Of a stretch of 64,000 nt of DNA, positions 21,887-33,205 are shown in pieces. The notes beneath the pieces were generated by a model, which worked only from the letters and a program-made list of their open reading frames with translations, did not search any database and had not been told where the DNA came from. The DNA is from Gnetum montanum. Taxonomy: Eukaryota; Streptophyta; Gnetopsida; Gnetales; Gnetaceae. The first letter of the stretch is position 1; each line of letters opens with the position of its first letter. The translations under genes and the position numbers were made by a program. The stretch covers positions 594,726-658,725 of the forward strand of contig MNCI01003297.1 in NCBI GenBank assembly GCA_015680685.1, written 5' to 3'.

Positions 21887-24126
21887 GATTCTTCATTAAT
21901 GCTTAAAACTATACTTGGTAAGAGTTTTTTTCTAATGGTTTTCCTTTCTTTATCCTTCATTTTAATTTGATTTGACATTAGTTTCTTGATATATGTCTTT
22001 TGCTCTTAATCTAGGTTCATTGAGTTTATTTAATACCTTATGCCTTGAACTTGTGATCTTTGCTTTGACAATTACTAGATTTAAATTATTTTTATTTGTA
22101 GTATGTATAGATTTAGCTTAGCTTGGTATAGTATTGATCTATCTTTAATACCTTTATATATTTAATATAGCCTTTGATATATCTTGCAAAAGCCTTTAGT
22201 ATAGTTTATGCATGATTTTGGTATAGCTTAGCTATGCAATGCCTTTTTCATATGTCACATTATAGTATGGATGGGAGTACAGTTTTCATATTTCTCATTT
22301 TATATTTCATGTCCTGTGTTTTAATTCACGTTGTAATACAAGGTTTGACTCACATATGTAAAAGTTTCCTAAAATGGAAAATTCGAATGTGAGCCAAAAC
22401 ATGCCTAAAATGACAAATTTTGAGTCAACCTTACCTATAAATTGAGGTCTTTCCTCATATCTCATAAGAAAGAGGCCTTATTTTTCTCATTTTGTCATTG
22501 TTCATTCTAAGTTTGAGGTTTTGAAGAAGTTTCAAGGAGAAGGTTTTTTTCACTTTTTTGCTTCACAATTCTCACATTCTCTTATAATCTTTCTCAAATT
22601 TCACAATCTTCTCTCAAATTTTCATAATCTCATAATAAAAAGTCATTATCTTAATTTCTATTGAAGATCTTGCTCATTACAAGTTCAATTCTTTTTAAGG
22701 AATGTTAACTTCATCAAAGCTCATTTTTAAAGCATTAAAGATCTAGAAAGATGAGTACAAATCTTGTTCACAAGATATTAGAGATGTTCAAAACATTAAA
22801 CTTTATGGTTGTTCTCTTATTGAGAATTTCATTTTATGCATATTTATTATCATAAGTTTCTTATGCATCTTGTAGGATAGATTTTTCATTTTTAGCAATT
22901 CTTTTCACATATCTAAATCAAGATTTATCCTTCTAGTAGTCAAAGGTACCCCAAAGCCTTCAAATTAAAAATAAAACAATGTTAAATTTTAACGACATAA
23001 ATCAATAATGATATCTTCTATCTTGCTGCGTATTACCAAAGTACGGTGCCACAATAAATTCAAATTTTGAAAAGGTGAGAAACATAGTGATCTCCATTAA
23101 TTGCTGCAACATCCAATGACATGCTGAAATTTCATTTGAAAGCATTCAATTTTCTTAGCACTTTGGCAATCTCCAGTGAAAAAAGTTGAAAGTGTATCGA
23201 TCTATGTGGTCTTCAGTGATATATACTAAAATTTAAAAATATTAAGCTTCTGTGCATACTCTGATAATATAGAATTCATGTTTTAGTAAAATTTAATCTC
23301 TTGATCTTTTGCTTGGTATTGGGTTTGAATCCTTGAATTATTATTTAGTTGGATTACATACAATTATTGGAAGCTTGAACATTGATCTTTGTGGACAAAG
23401 TTTTGGTATAGCATATCTAACTATAGCTTAATTAACAAAAGTTTCTATTCTTAGCTAGTCCTATTTATTTAAGGAATTAAATTGCTAGAGCGAGAATGAG
23501 CTCTCATCATATCCTTATTGAGACAGGATGTTTGATCAATTTACCAAGAGATAGCATATTTGCAGAGTGTGCAAACAAAGCATAGAAGATGAAGAATCTA
23601 TTTTTTTTATTTTATTTTTTCCATCTTCGGCTCACATTCAAATGAATTATAATATAAATTCTAATTTGTTGATTGCTTTCTTTGAAATTGATCCTATCTT
23701 CTTGGGGCATTACATCAATTATGTTTTCAACTTTCTTCAAAAATATGTTGAGGCTTTCTAACCATCCAAAAAATCCTTTGTGATTTCTTGGATGTAATAA
23801 AAATTTCTAGTTTTTAGTTTCTAGATTCAATAATTAGCTCATTATGGTTTTTAGCTTGATAGTAAAGATATAATTTCTTATAGCCTTTTTACCTATGATT
23901 ATTCTTTTATATTTTGGATTTGAACCTATGAATTATCTTTTATAAAGTAATTTGTTATAATAATCTCTTAATATATCTTAGAAAGAATAGCAGTATGGAA
24001 TGAATGTAGACCCAAAGGTAATTTTATTAGAAATTTATATGCATGGATGTGCTTATGTAAATTATAAAATTAAATACAAATATATTTTTATTTTATGAAA
24101 GAACACATGTAACCCCACATATTATA
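21887..24126. other. Unassigned AT-rich region
   Basis: No gene or transposon that I can name. A TATA-like cctataaattgagg at ~22435, followed by T/C-rich sequence, resembles an LTR promoter, but I find no partner LTR. A 65-codon frame at 23567-23761 is hydrophobic with no recognisable motif. It could be host intergenic DNA or a heavily decayed element. Confidence 0.35.
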
Positions 24127-24963
24127 TGAAAGAATACTTGTAAAGCATTAATAAGGTAGTTGCGTTGATGCATCTTATGATGCATTGACACTAATTAATC
24201 CATTGCTTATATAAGTGTGCACACTAGTTGCATTTATAGCACTGTTTGGTTAATACCTTAGCTAGACTCGTAATTTCTTTCTCTAAAATTTTTCTCTCTG
24301 AGTGCTTGTAGCATGGATTGAATTGATTTTACAAAGTTTTATTCAAGTGAAATATGTACTTGGACATAGTTGCATAAATGACAATAAAATCGAGATTTTT
24401 TCTATCCATTGCAGCACTTGGATTGGTTTAAGTTTATTTTCCAGTATTTTACTTTGAATGTAATGTACTTTCTCATTTTTAAACATTTAATATTCTAATT
24501 CATAAGTAACGTGAGTATGACCACTTCGAGCATAATATACTGAGGCTTGATAATCTTAGCAGTGAATACTTGGTATACCTAATAGTAGAGACTTTGTAAC
24601 TCAATAGTGTTAGTATACATTCAGGATGTGTATAGAAAGTGGGAATGAATTCTCCACGTTTAGGATAGTTTAGTTAATTAATTAGCAAAATTAAATATTT
24701 AAACCTTCCTTTAATTAAACATTTTATAGATAAAGAAAATAATAAAAAATAATAAAAGTAAATATCTTGCATCTTAATAACACTTAGCCATACAAACACA
24801 TTAACACAAGTGTTTATTGGAAAGATAACAACTAGTAATCACATTTTTCAGCATCTAAGGATATAGGCCACTTAGGTAAATGTAGTCCATAAAATTTAGT
24901 GGGGTTGCATGTACATGCTAATGATTCATATGGTTGGGTGTAGGGAATACCTATTGCTCATCA
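24127..24963 (+). mobile_element. Element B (Athila) 5' LTR
   Basis: Starts about tgaaagaatac and ends ttgctcatca. The central part (ttattcaagtgaaatatgtacttgg, then aataaaatcgagat) matches the solo LTR at 4941-6232, and the last 100 bases match the shared Athila LTR end. TATA-like tatataag lies near 24209. The start is placed by alignment and could be off by tens of bases. A recognisable primer site follows, so it is a 5' LTR. Confidence 0.8.
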
Positions 24964-24964
24964 T

Positions 24965-24982
24965 TAGGGTTGTTGCAGGGAA
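24965..24982 (+). promoter_or_regulatory. Primer-binding site of element B (degenerate tRNA-Asp)
   Basis: tagggttgttgcagggaa is a decayed form of the tRNA-Asp complement TGGCGCCGTTGCCGGGGA used by Athila elements. It lies one base after the LTR end, the same spacing as in D, E, F and G. Confidence 0.6.
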
Positions 24983-25064
24983 TGTATTTTAGTTATGTGT
25001 GCTAAGTGTTTTTAGATAGTGAAACCATACAAAGGCATTGTAAGAATATATAATGTATCATATT

Positions 25065-25087
25065 TAATAATAATAATAATAATAATA
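25065..25087 (+). repeat. (AAT)n microsatellite
   Basis: About seven aat units just upstream of the gag start of element B. Confidence 0.85.
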
Positions 25088-25119
25088 TATTCAAGAACAC
25101 AATATAAGAATAAACTATG

Positions 25120-26505
25120 ATGTCTTCTTCTTATAGAATTGATTCACCACTTGTTGATAACTCTAATAAGCAACATGACAAATCTATAAGGGATGCTGAT
25201 GAGATACCTCAACAATTGAAGGTGGTCTATGCACATTTAGATCCCTATTATCTAGACTTCCCTTTTATCCTCCATTAGGATGAGAAATTACGCTAGAGAG
25301 ATTTGGAAGAGAATGTTACATTGCCTATCAATTGTTCTATCCCTTCAATGTTCATGGTAGCTCTCATAAAGTTGGAGCTTGAACTAGTAGCCCCAGATTG
25401 CTAGGTGAAGGAGAACTTATGCAGAGATTATTAACCAAGAAAGGTCCAACTAAAAAAAGATAAACACATGGGGGTACGCCATGAAGCCTGCAAGGGAAAA
25501 AAGGTCATGATCTCACTATTTTTACAATCATAGAAGGAGGACTTGAAATCTTAATTAGGATAATCTCAACACAAGGTCCTTTTCCCTTTGGTGAGGATGA
25601 TACGATTCATCAATAGTTACATTCAACCTTGGTAAATAATCAAGGTGAGGTGAGAATTAGTTCCAAAAATAAGAGAACCTTAAGGCGAAGGTCTCCCAAC
25701 TGTTCATCGAGAGAATAACCAAGGGACCAAAGGAGAAGGATAAGCTAGCGTTACTTTTCTAATCATCCACCTTCACCATTCTCCTCATCATCAAACTTTG
25801 ATAGGAGGGAACATGACCAAGGCTAAAGGACAAATGATTGAGGCTGAGATAGAGATGATAGAAGGTTCCATCATAGAGATGAGAGGAGAAAACATAGATA
25901 GTAGTGAGAAGAGGAGGAGCATCATTAGGAAAGAAGGCATAATAGGCCACATCTTTGGAGACATGGCCATGACAAGGGCCACCATGAATATAATGCCTAT
26001 GATGAGCCACTACTTATTATGAGAACCATGATAAACATTTTAGAGGTAGTTCATATTCCTACCAAGCATCAAAGGGATAGCTAAATTAGATGATTTGATA
26101 TGGATGGACAACATTCCTAAGTTTGAGGGAGGGTATAATGCTGATTCACAACATCATTTGCAAGCCTTCCATGATGCCCCTGCCTTGTAGAATATTAAGA
26201 ATGAGTGATAGAAAATCAAACTATTCTATAGGACACTTATCAAGAAGCTAAAAGTTGATACTGGTCCTTCAAGCTAGAATTTATTCGCAAATGGAGTATA
26301 ATGATGGAACTATTTAACGATAAATATCAAACGTACTCTAGCATATCAAACTTGAGAAAAAAATTCAAGGATGGAAATAAGATAATTATTAATCCCATGA
26401 TGTAGCCCACAATAGGTATTATTCTCTTTTGTAGTGTTATTGAGGTCATGATTTCTCTTAAAGGAAACAACTTCACCACATGATAGATGGGCTTAGAAAC
26501 AAAAC
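25120..26505 (+). pseudogene. gag: Element B gag (3' end in gap)
   Basis: Begins MSSSYRIDSPLV at 25120, the same N-terminus type as the gag of elements D, E and G. Then comes VYAHLDPYYLDFPFILH, the conserved 'YxHPDEYxPxFTFxLHQDE' region at ~25230. A charged His/Arg/Asp-rich middle spans ~25700-25990, and the capsid domain around 26090-26500 includes FEGGYNADSQHHLQAFHDA and the IMDGL.NK-like segment at the gap. Gag forms the particle and packages element RNA. Numerous stops show decay. Pol cannot be assessed because of the gap. Confidence 0.8.
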
Positions 26506-27246
26506 NNNNNNNNNNNNNNNNNNNNNNNNNNNNNNNNNNNNNNNNNNNNNNNNNNNNNNNNNNNNNNNNNNNNNNNNNNNNNNNNNNNNNNNNNNNNNNN
26601 NNNNNNNNNNNNNNNNNNNNNNNNNNNNNNNNNNNNNNNNNNNNNNNNNNNNNNNNNNNNNNNNNNNNNNNNNNNNNNNNNNNNNNNNNNNNNNNNNNNN
26701 NNNNNNNNNNNNNNNNNNNNNNNNNNNNNNNNNNNNNNNNNNNNNNNNNNNNNNNNNNNNNNNNNNNNNNNNNNNNNNNNNNNNNNNNNNNNNNNNNNNN
26801 NNNNNNNNNNNNNNNNNNNNNNNNNNNNNNNNNNNNNNNNNNNNNNNNNNNNNNNNNNNNNNNNNNNNNNNNNNNNNNNNNNNNNNNNNNNNNNNNNNNN
26901 NNNNNNNNNNNNNNNNNNNNNNNNNNNNNNNNNNNNNNNNNNNNNNNNNNNNNNNNNNNNNNNNNNNNNNNNNNNNNNNNNNNNNNNNNNNNNNNNNNNN
27001 NNNNNNNNNNNNNNNNNNNNNNNNNNNNNNNNNNNNNNNNNNNNNNNNNNNNNNNNNNNNNNNNNNNNNNNNNNNNNNNNNNNNNNNNNNNNNNNNNNNN
27101 NNNNNNNNNNNNNNNNNNNNNNNNNNNNNNNNNNNNNNNNNNNNNNNNNNNNNNNNNNNNNNNNNNNNNNNNNNNNNNNNNNNNNNNNNNNNNNNNNNNN
27201 NNNNNNNNNNNNNNNNNNNNNNNNNNNNNNNNNNNNNNNNNNNNNN
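26506..27246. other. Assembly gap, 741 N
   Basis: A run of N directly after the element B gag. Frames crossing it are not real. Confidence 0.99.
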
Positions 27247-27629
27247 AATATATTGAAAAAAAATTGAAAAAAGTTTTACATATCCTAGAAAATCTATCAA
27301 AAGAATAGAAATATACTCCAAATTCAATACAAAATAAAACCAAAATCACAAAAATTTGGCAAAATCTTGGCTTAATAAATAAAATAATAGCAGACACTTA
27401 GGCAAAAGGAAGGAAGAGTATAAAATCCATAATAAAGTAGGGAACATCATGGAAAGAAACTTTAAAAAATTTTCTTATACAGTCTTAGTAGCCTTTTAAA
27501 ATCTTTTTCTTTCCATTCTCTTTCCTTTCAAAACATTACAATCTTCTCTTTCTCATTCATATCCATCCACCTAAAGTCTCTCATGAATAAAAATAAAGCA
27601 TTATGCAAGGATAATGACCTATTTATTGG
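27247..27629. other. AT-rich flank of copia element C
   Basis: No coding or repeat boundary seen. It is either unique DNA or the degraded far end of element B. Confidence 0.3.
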
Positions 27630-27951
27630 TGTTAAATATATCTCTTGTCTTGTCCAAACTCAACACTACAATTCATTTGTACTTTATTATTTACGACCTC
27701 AACTTCTACAATAAAACCATCATGGTATTACAATGTTTGTGTTACTTAGATAACTTGTTAACATTCATTGAGACATTCATTAACATTTAGTTGTAACTAT
27801 TAAGCGTGGTTATGACCTTTTGTTGTTTGAACACAATGTTTCACATATCTTAAATATTAATAGAATGATGTTTGGATGTGTGTCTTTGTCTTTTTCTTTT
27901 TTCTTGTGTCTCATTATTAAGTTGCTCATCATTAGTTCTATAAACTTCACA
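27630..27951 (+). mobile_element. Copia element C 5' LTR
   Basis: 322 bp from tgttaaatat to ctataaacttcaca. It matches 48963-49298, sharing the tttgtactttattatttacg, aacttgttaacattcattgag and gaatgatgtttggatgtgt blocks. A degenerate tRNA-Met primer site follows. I saw no clear target duplication. Confidence 0.85.
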
Positions 27952-27964
27952 TAATATTAGAGTA
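27952..27964 (+). promoter_or_regulatory. Primer-binding site of element C (degenerate tRNA-Met)
   Basis: taatattagagta is close to TGGTATCAGAGC, two changes coming from G-to-A decay. It sits immediately after the LTR. Confidence 0.6.
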
Positions 27965-27969
27965 GGACA

Positions 27970-28920
27970 ATGAATAATGGTAACATCAAAGTTTAGATAC
28001 AACCATCATACAAGTGAGAACTTATGCTCCATTGCTTGCAAGTTAGGTGCTGAAAGCTTTGAATCACCATATTTGGAAACTCCAGATGTGACTTCTATTG
28101 TGAGGAAATGTCTTGAAAGAAATCCTTGCCAAAATCATTGCAATGGATGATAACAAGAAGATGGTGTAAATTTTAATTGCATTGAGCATGTCTTGTGAAT
28201 TTGTATGATTGATGGAAAAACAAAAATTTGCATACAAAATGTGGAAGAAGCTAAAAGAGTTGTTCGAAGTTAAAAATGAATACAAATTGGTGTCCCCCTA
28301 GAATCAATTGAATTCATTACATTGAAAAATAGGTAAATCTATGGTCATCCTTGTACAAAAGGTATCAGTGTTACAAGCTAAAATATAGTTCATAATTCAC
28401 AAGTTTTGGACAAGACCATAAAATTTTATTTGTTAAAGCACTACCATCATCGTATGATGTTTTTAGATAAAAAGTAAAAAATGGCAACAAAACATACATC
28501 ATGATAGAGTTATACATGAAAATATTTTATGAAGAAGCAAAAATGAATGTGTACACCTTCGTAATAGAAGAAAACTCTTAAGTGAGTGTGGTTTAAACTA
28601 AAGGTGATTTGAAGAGGTAGAGAGGATCTTAGTTTTGTCATATTTATCAAAAAGAAGGTAGTTATGAAAATGACCACTGTTATGATAATCCAAATAATCT
28701 TAAGACTAAGGTCATGATGAAAAGGTAGAAAAACAAATTTGTTAAACATAGGATGAAAAAGTTCAATAAGAAAAATGAAAAACAATATGAATCTAAGCCT
28801 AGTGTAGCTAATGTTGTTAAAGAGAAGGCCTAGTCTTCCATTGTGGATGTTAATGCCCTCACCATAAATAAAACATTTGATAATTCTATATATATTAATT
28901 CCAATGCCTCATAACATTTT
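27970..28920 (+). pseudogene. gag: Copia element C gag and protease start
   Basis: With many stops, the plus strand gives YKMWKKLKELFEVKNEYKL at ~28235-28290, matching the UBN2-type capsid of copia Gag. A lysine-rich segment follows near 28700-28790. At ~28890, INSNAS.HFM corresponds to the copia protease motif DSGASxHM, with the Asp changed. The region is in the right place between LTR and pol but heavily decayed. Confidence 0.6.
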
Positions 28921-29289
28921 ATGGTAAATTTTTCATGGTTAAGAAATATAAAACATAAGTCGAACACATATTATGTTAGAATTAGAGATGGTTGTTTAAT
29001 AAAAATTATTAATAGTAGGAACTTTATGATTTCATCTTTAAAACTAAAAGATATTGGTTATAATAAGGAATTTACCATGGGCTTAAGTTTAATATATCAA
29101 TTAATGAATGAAGGTTTAAGTGTTAAATTTGAGAAGAATAATCATGATACATCCTATTTCATGATACACTGTGTGATGATGTGGAAGCTTATGGTGTTAT
29201 ATGCAATAAAATATTTAAAGTTTTAGATCACCAAGTTGAAAAGATGTATATTATAGAAAATCAAGATTCACTAAGAAAGTAGCACTTAA
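28921..29289 (+). pseudogene. Copia element C protease to pre-integrase segment
   Basis: An open frame of 101 codons (28921-29226) carries MVNFSWLRNIKHKSNTYYVR and later LKLKDIGYNKEF and MGLSLIYQL, reminiscent of the copia region in which a beta-rich protease end leads to the pre-integrase GAG/HHCC zinc segment. The last codons before 29290 include the HL of WHxRLGH. The sequence resumes at 30505 with LRSGHVNVKN, completing the motif. Confidence 0.6.
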
Positions 29290-30504
29290 TGTTGACCTTT
29301 TGGTTTGTCCAAAACATTAAGTAAAATGGAGTCAAAGCTTGTTTGCATGGCTATGTGGTTATTTTATTTATAGGACTTAGTACATGGGAAACTAAGATGA
29401 GTTGAAGATGAAAAGGAATGAACTATTTAAAGCTCAAAGAAGGAGGTCACTCACATGATCTTCAAATGAATATTCAAAGAATGTGAATAAGGACCAAATA
29501 TTGTACAAGCAAAGTTATCATCATTAAAGCATGCTAAAGATCAAGGCTATGGACAAGGAACAATCCATTCACAACACAAAGAAAGTGGAAGAAAGACATC
29601 TTTGGGAAATAGCATATGTCTTGGTAGAATTGGAGTGAACTCAAACAAAGATGTCTGTAGAAACCACAAGATATCTTTCATGAGGCAAAGATGTCTTTAT
29701 AGAATGCAAACCAAGTTCAAAAAGACATCTTCCATAAGATAAAGATGTCTTCCAGGATGAAGACTTCAGAAAGATGTCTTTTAAAAAATAAAGATGTCTT
29801 TCTAGTATTGAAGGCAAAATCAAAGAGATTTCTTACACATGATAAAGAAATCTCCCACAATCATTATTGACCATTAGCTAGCAATTGCATGAATTCTAAG
29901 ATTGATTTAAAGCCATGGTAGTTATAAGAAGACTTGATGTGTATTGGAAAATGTGCAAACCTTATTGTATTCATTGTATAATCATTTGTAATCATTGAAT
30001 TCTCTATTGCTCCTCATTGTCTTATCATTTTGGCATTGTAAATTCTGTTGTACCTAACTGTACAAGCATCAACAAATGAAGTTGAAATTCTCCCTTATAA
30101 TTCTTATTGTTGTTGCCCTATGGGGTTGATGTGCTTGAGCTTGTTGGGATCCTATAGGATTGAGTTGTTGGTGCTATGGTACAACACTTTGGTACGAAGC
30201 TCAAGAATATAAAGGTTGTGAAAGCCTTAAAACCACATTTACAAGCTTAACAAGACCTTGTGGGGTTGAGTGATTGGTGCTATGGTACAACACTTTGGAG
30301 TGGGGCTTGAAGATTGTATAGGGTGTGGACCCTTCAATCACATGTTGAGAGTAACAAAGTATGGAGGTGTACTTGTGATCTGCCCTCCGAGTGTGAAGTA
30401 CCCAAGTTGGGGAAGCAAGTAAATTTGTGTGTGTGCTTTGTTTCATAAAGGTTTGATTTGGAAAACTTATTCACCCCCCTCTCTTCTAAGTTTAATGATC
30501 CACA
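29290..30504 (+). mobile_element. Solo Sirevirus-like copia LTR inside element C
   Basis: 1215 bp from tgttgaccttttgg to gatccaca, flanked by CTTAA at 29285-29289 and 30505-30509. It is homologous to 20960-21886 but longer, mainly through extra iterations of an AGATGTCT/AGACATCT octamer between 29590 and 29850 and a duplicated segment near 30125-30300 (both parts read ttggtgctatggtacaacactttgg-like). No polypurine tract or primer site adjoins it, so it is solo. It separates the two halves of the HHCC motif of element C. Confidence 0.9.
29590..29850 (+). repeat. Iterated AGACATCT / AGATGTCT octamers
   Basis: About nine exact or near-exact copies on both strands within 260 bp, irregularly spaced. 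The same octamer is clustered in the related LTR at 21120-21290. They are probably upstream promoter elements of this copia family. Confidence 0.8.
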
Positions 30505-31582
30505 CTTAAGATCTGGACATGTAAATGTGAAGAATGTAAAGAAAATGCATTAGTTTTATCCTAAAATTCCAAAATTTGATAGTAATGAAGTACTTACCTA
30601 TGAATCTTGTAAGCTTGGGAAAATGCACCATTTGCCACTTATACAATGCTGTGAGATAAAAACTATGTGTCCACTTGAAAATACATATTCATCTATATGT
30701 GGTTCCTTTGAACCATAAGGAATAAGAAATTAAAAATAAATTTTTATTTTTGTTGATGATTTTAGTCAAATGACTTGGCTTTATGAATTGGTCCTAAAGT
30801 CACTAGGATTGGAAAAATTTAAACATTTTAAAATGAGGACTAAAATAATAAGAATGTCAAAATAAAAATATTAAGATTCATTAGAGGTGGTGAATACATT
30901 TCAAATGAATTTTAAAAGTATTATAGTAATAATAGTATAAAATAAGAATTCACAATGTTGTATACATCACAGTAAAATGGTGTTGTTGAAAGAAAGAATA
31001 GATCAATAACTAACATGATAAAATACATGTTAAATGATGCTCAAGTGCTAAAAACATTATGGATTGAGATAATGTATTATGTTGTTTACATTATCAATAG
31101 AATTTCAACTAAAAATTTGAATGACATCCCTTCTAAACAAAATATGGCTCAATAATAGGAAATTGTCAATATCTCATCTTCATCCATTTGGAAAAACATG
31201 TTATGTTTATGTTTCATAAGTGTGCTATGGAAAGTTAGATCCTAAAGCCACAGTGTGATTGATACTCAGTTATTCTTTAGATCACAAAGTTTATCGAGTG
31301 TAGGAACTAAAGAATCACAAAGTACTAGAGTGATGTGATGTATTATTTAAACATATTTTTGATAGATCCAATGGCACCATGAGTCACAAGGTTGCTAAAA
31401 TTCCTATGGTCATTTCCAACAAATCTAATGATAACTCATGATCATTTATGACCTTTTATGAAGATGATGAACAAGAAGCTAGTGAAACTAAGAACTCCAA
31501 TTCAACATAATGGGAACCATGGTGGTTCATAAGTCATTTGAAAGACTTAAGACCAATAGAGTTAATGCATATTAATGAAATG
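30505..31582 (+). pseudogene. pol: Copia element C integrase
   Basis: LRSGHVNVKN (end of the zinc motif), ESCKLGKMHHLPL, then FVDDFSQMTWLYEL with the first catalytic Asp (~30755), then IRGGEYISNEF (~30890; the second catalytic Asp of SDRGGEY is lost), then QNGVVERKNRSITNMIKYML (~30972) with the catalytic Glu. The C-terminal segment IMYYVVYIINRIST follows. The order is standard for Ty1/copia integrase, which precedes RT. Stops are frequent. The coding remnant is cut at 31587 by element F and continues at 47375. Confidence 0.85.
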
Positions 31583-31587
31583 CTAAT
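31583..31587. repeat. Target-site duplication CTAAT of element F, left copy
   Basis: ctaat precedes the F LTR start at 31588 and follows its other LTR at 47375-47379. Confidence 0.9.
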
Positions 31588-32260
31588 TGATGAATGGTGG
31601 AGTATCCAACACCTAACCATGCAAGACATGAGTGTTCATGCACAATCCCAGTGAAACTCCACAGATATGGCAATGTGATTATACTAGTAATTAGTTAGTA
31701 TTCGTGATTATTGTCTTCCCACGTGAGTTAGTAAAATCGATGTGTATGGTTTAACTCACAGTGAGGTATATAATATTGATGTTGTATTGGCCATTGGGCT
31801 CCTAATAAACATGAAGTGAAGATAAAGGTTTCTAATTCTAAGTAATAGTAAAGGAATCTAATCTAGCCTATGTGATGAGCAACTATTCCTGACCTTCTTT
31901 TCACACCTTGGATTTCATGTAACTACTACTAGGATTACCAAGTACCACACTAATAAGTGCACCAAGTGATAGTACCGCTGGATTACCAAGTAGTTACATT
32001 TAAGCACTCAAGATCAGTTGTACTCATTTTGCTTAATGACAATATTAACTATGAAAATAGTAAAACATTAAACTAAATGAAAATATAAATAAAACTAAGT
32101 GTTGCTGCAATGATGGAAAGTAATCTCGATCTTTATTTCTGGTCATGCAATGTGTCTAAGTACATCACACTTGAATAAAGACTTTGTTCAATCACTTAAC
32201 ATCACAATGCAAGCACATATTACTAAGTACTGAAAGCTAAAATTTTTGATACTAAGCTAT
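31588..32260 (-). mobile_element. Element F (Athila) 3' LTR, truncated
   Basis: 673 bp, closely matching 46500-47160: the tgatgaatggtggagtatcc start, the gtgattatactagtaatt block, the ttggccattgggctcctaat block and the aataaag region. It stops at ctaagctat where element D begins. The remaining ~210 bases of this LTR (TATA and GATATC region) are not found to the right of D and appear deleted or heavily diverged. Confidence 0.9.
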
Positions 32261-33205
32261 TGATGAGTGGTGAGGTACCCCTACACTCAACCATATGAAT
32301 ACAAGTGTAGCACATGCAATCCGGTTGAACTCCGCAGACTAAGTGCCTACACGCCCCATGGAACACTTAGGGTTAATCATTCGTTGTCTTCCCAGACTTA
32401 CTTGTAGTTGTCATGGTGTATGGTTAAGTAAGTCCGAGGTATATGATTTTTATAGCTTTTTATGTTTTATGTCTCTTATGCTAACAAAGTGAAGGGTTGA
32501 GAAACTAATTACTAACTCTAACTAATGAACTAAGTCTAAATTACCTAGCGTTAGCATCCGTTCCCACTTACCGTACACACCCTAAACTGATGCAACTATG
32601 GCTACCAAACACTAATCGTTACTGGGATCACCACGCGTAACACACGTGCTCGAAGTGGTCATACTGAGGCACTTAACTAGGAGGAAAGGGTTGAGAGAAT
32701 CTAATCTAGCCTAAGTGCGATGAGCATCCGTTCCTTGATTATCCATACACATCCTTCGTGCATGACTACCACTGGGATTACCAAGCGTAGATCCTAGATA
32801 CGCCACTGGGTTACCAAGTAGTCACACTTAGATGCTCATAATCAAGTCATACTCATTCCACGTTCTAGGAGAAAAGGGTGAGAGAGAAAGAAATAAATAA
32901 CATTAAATAAAAATCATATTCCATGCACTGCAAGGTTTATCTAGGAAATTCATCTTTATTGCCGTACACAACTTGTGTTCAGGTATAATGTTGCTCGAAT
33001 AAAGATCCATTCACTTTAGGACTCCTACTGTGGGTACATGGAAAATATTCTATCTCTGGAGTGATCAATTTGCCAGAGTTTTCCTACTTCTAGCCTAGGA
33101 TGAGGAAACAAGGGAGATTCGCCTCTTATTTATAGACTTGGCAATGGACCGTGATATTGCGTACGCGATATCACAGGGGACGACGCGATATCGTAGAATG
33201 ACTAC
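32261..33205 (-). mobile_element. Element D (Athila) 3' LTR
   Basis: Starts tgatgagtggtgaggtacc. It matches 38198-38556 at ~95% over that length and the other Athila LTRs more loosely. It includes an internal duplication: 32545-32700 and 32720-32890 both read gcatccgttcc ... accaag ... tcata. The GATATC-rich part is at 33150-33200 and the TATA motif (cttatttatag) at ~33120. The usual TCATCA end is missing: the LTR runs into internal sequence near 33205, where E has a further ~530 bp, so a deletion has removed the boundary. Confidence 0.8.

Noticed and set aside
22435-22700. Possible extra LTR promoter (cctataaattgagg plus pyrimidine-rich stretch)
   Set aside because: No partner LTR, primer site or terminal duplication found, so only mentioned in the unassigned region.
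25759-26022. Overlapping frames on both strands in the element B gag middle
   Set aside because: They arise from the repetitive charged region; the homologous reading is the plus-strand gag frame with stops.
26327-27397. Open frames of 258-356 codons around 26327-27397 on both strands
   Set aside because: Produced by the N gap; the flanking residues do not belong together.
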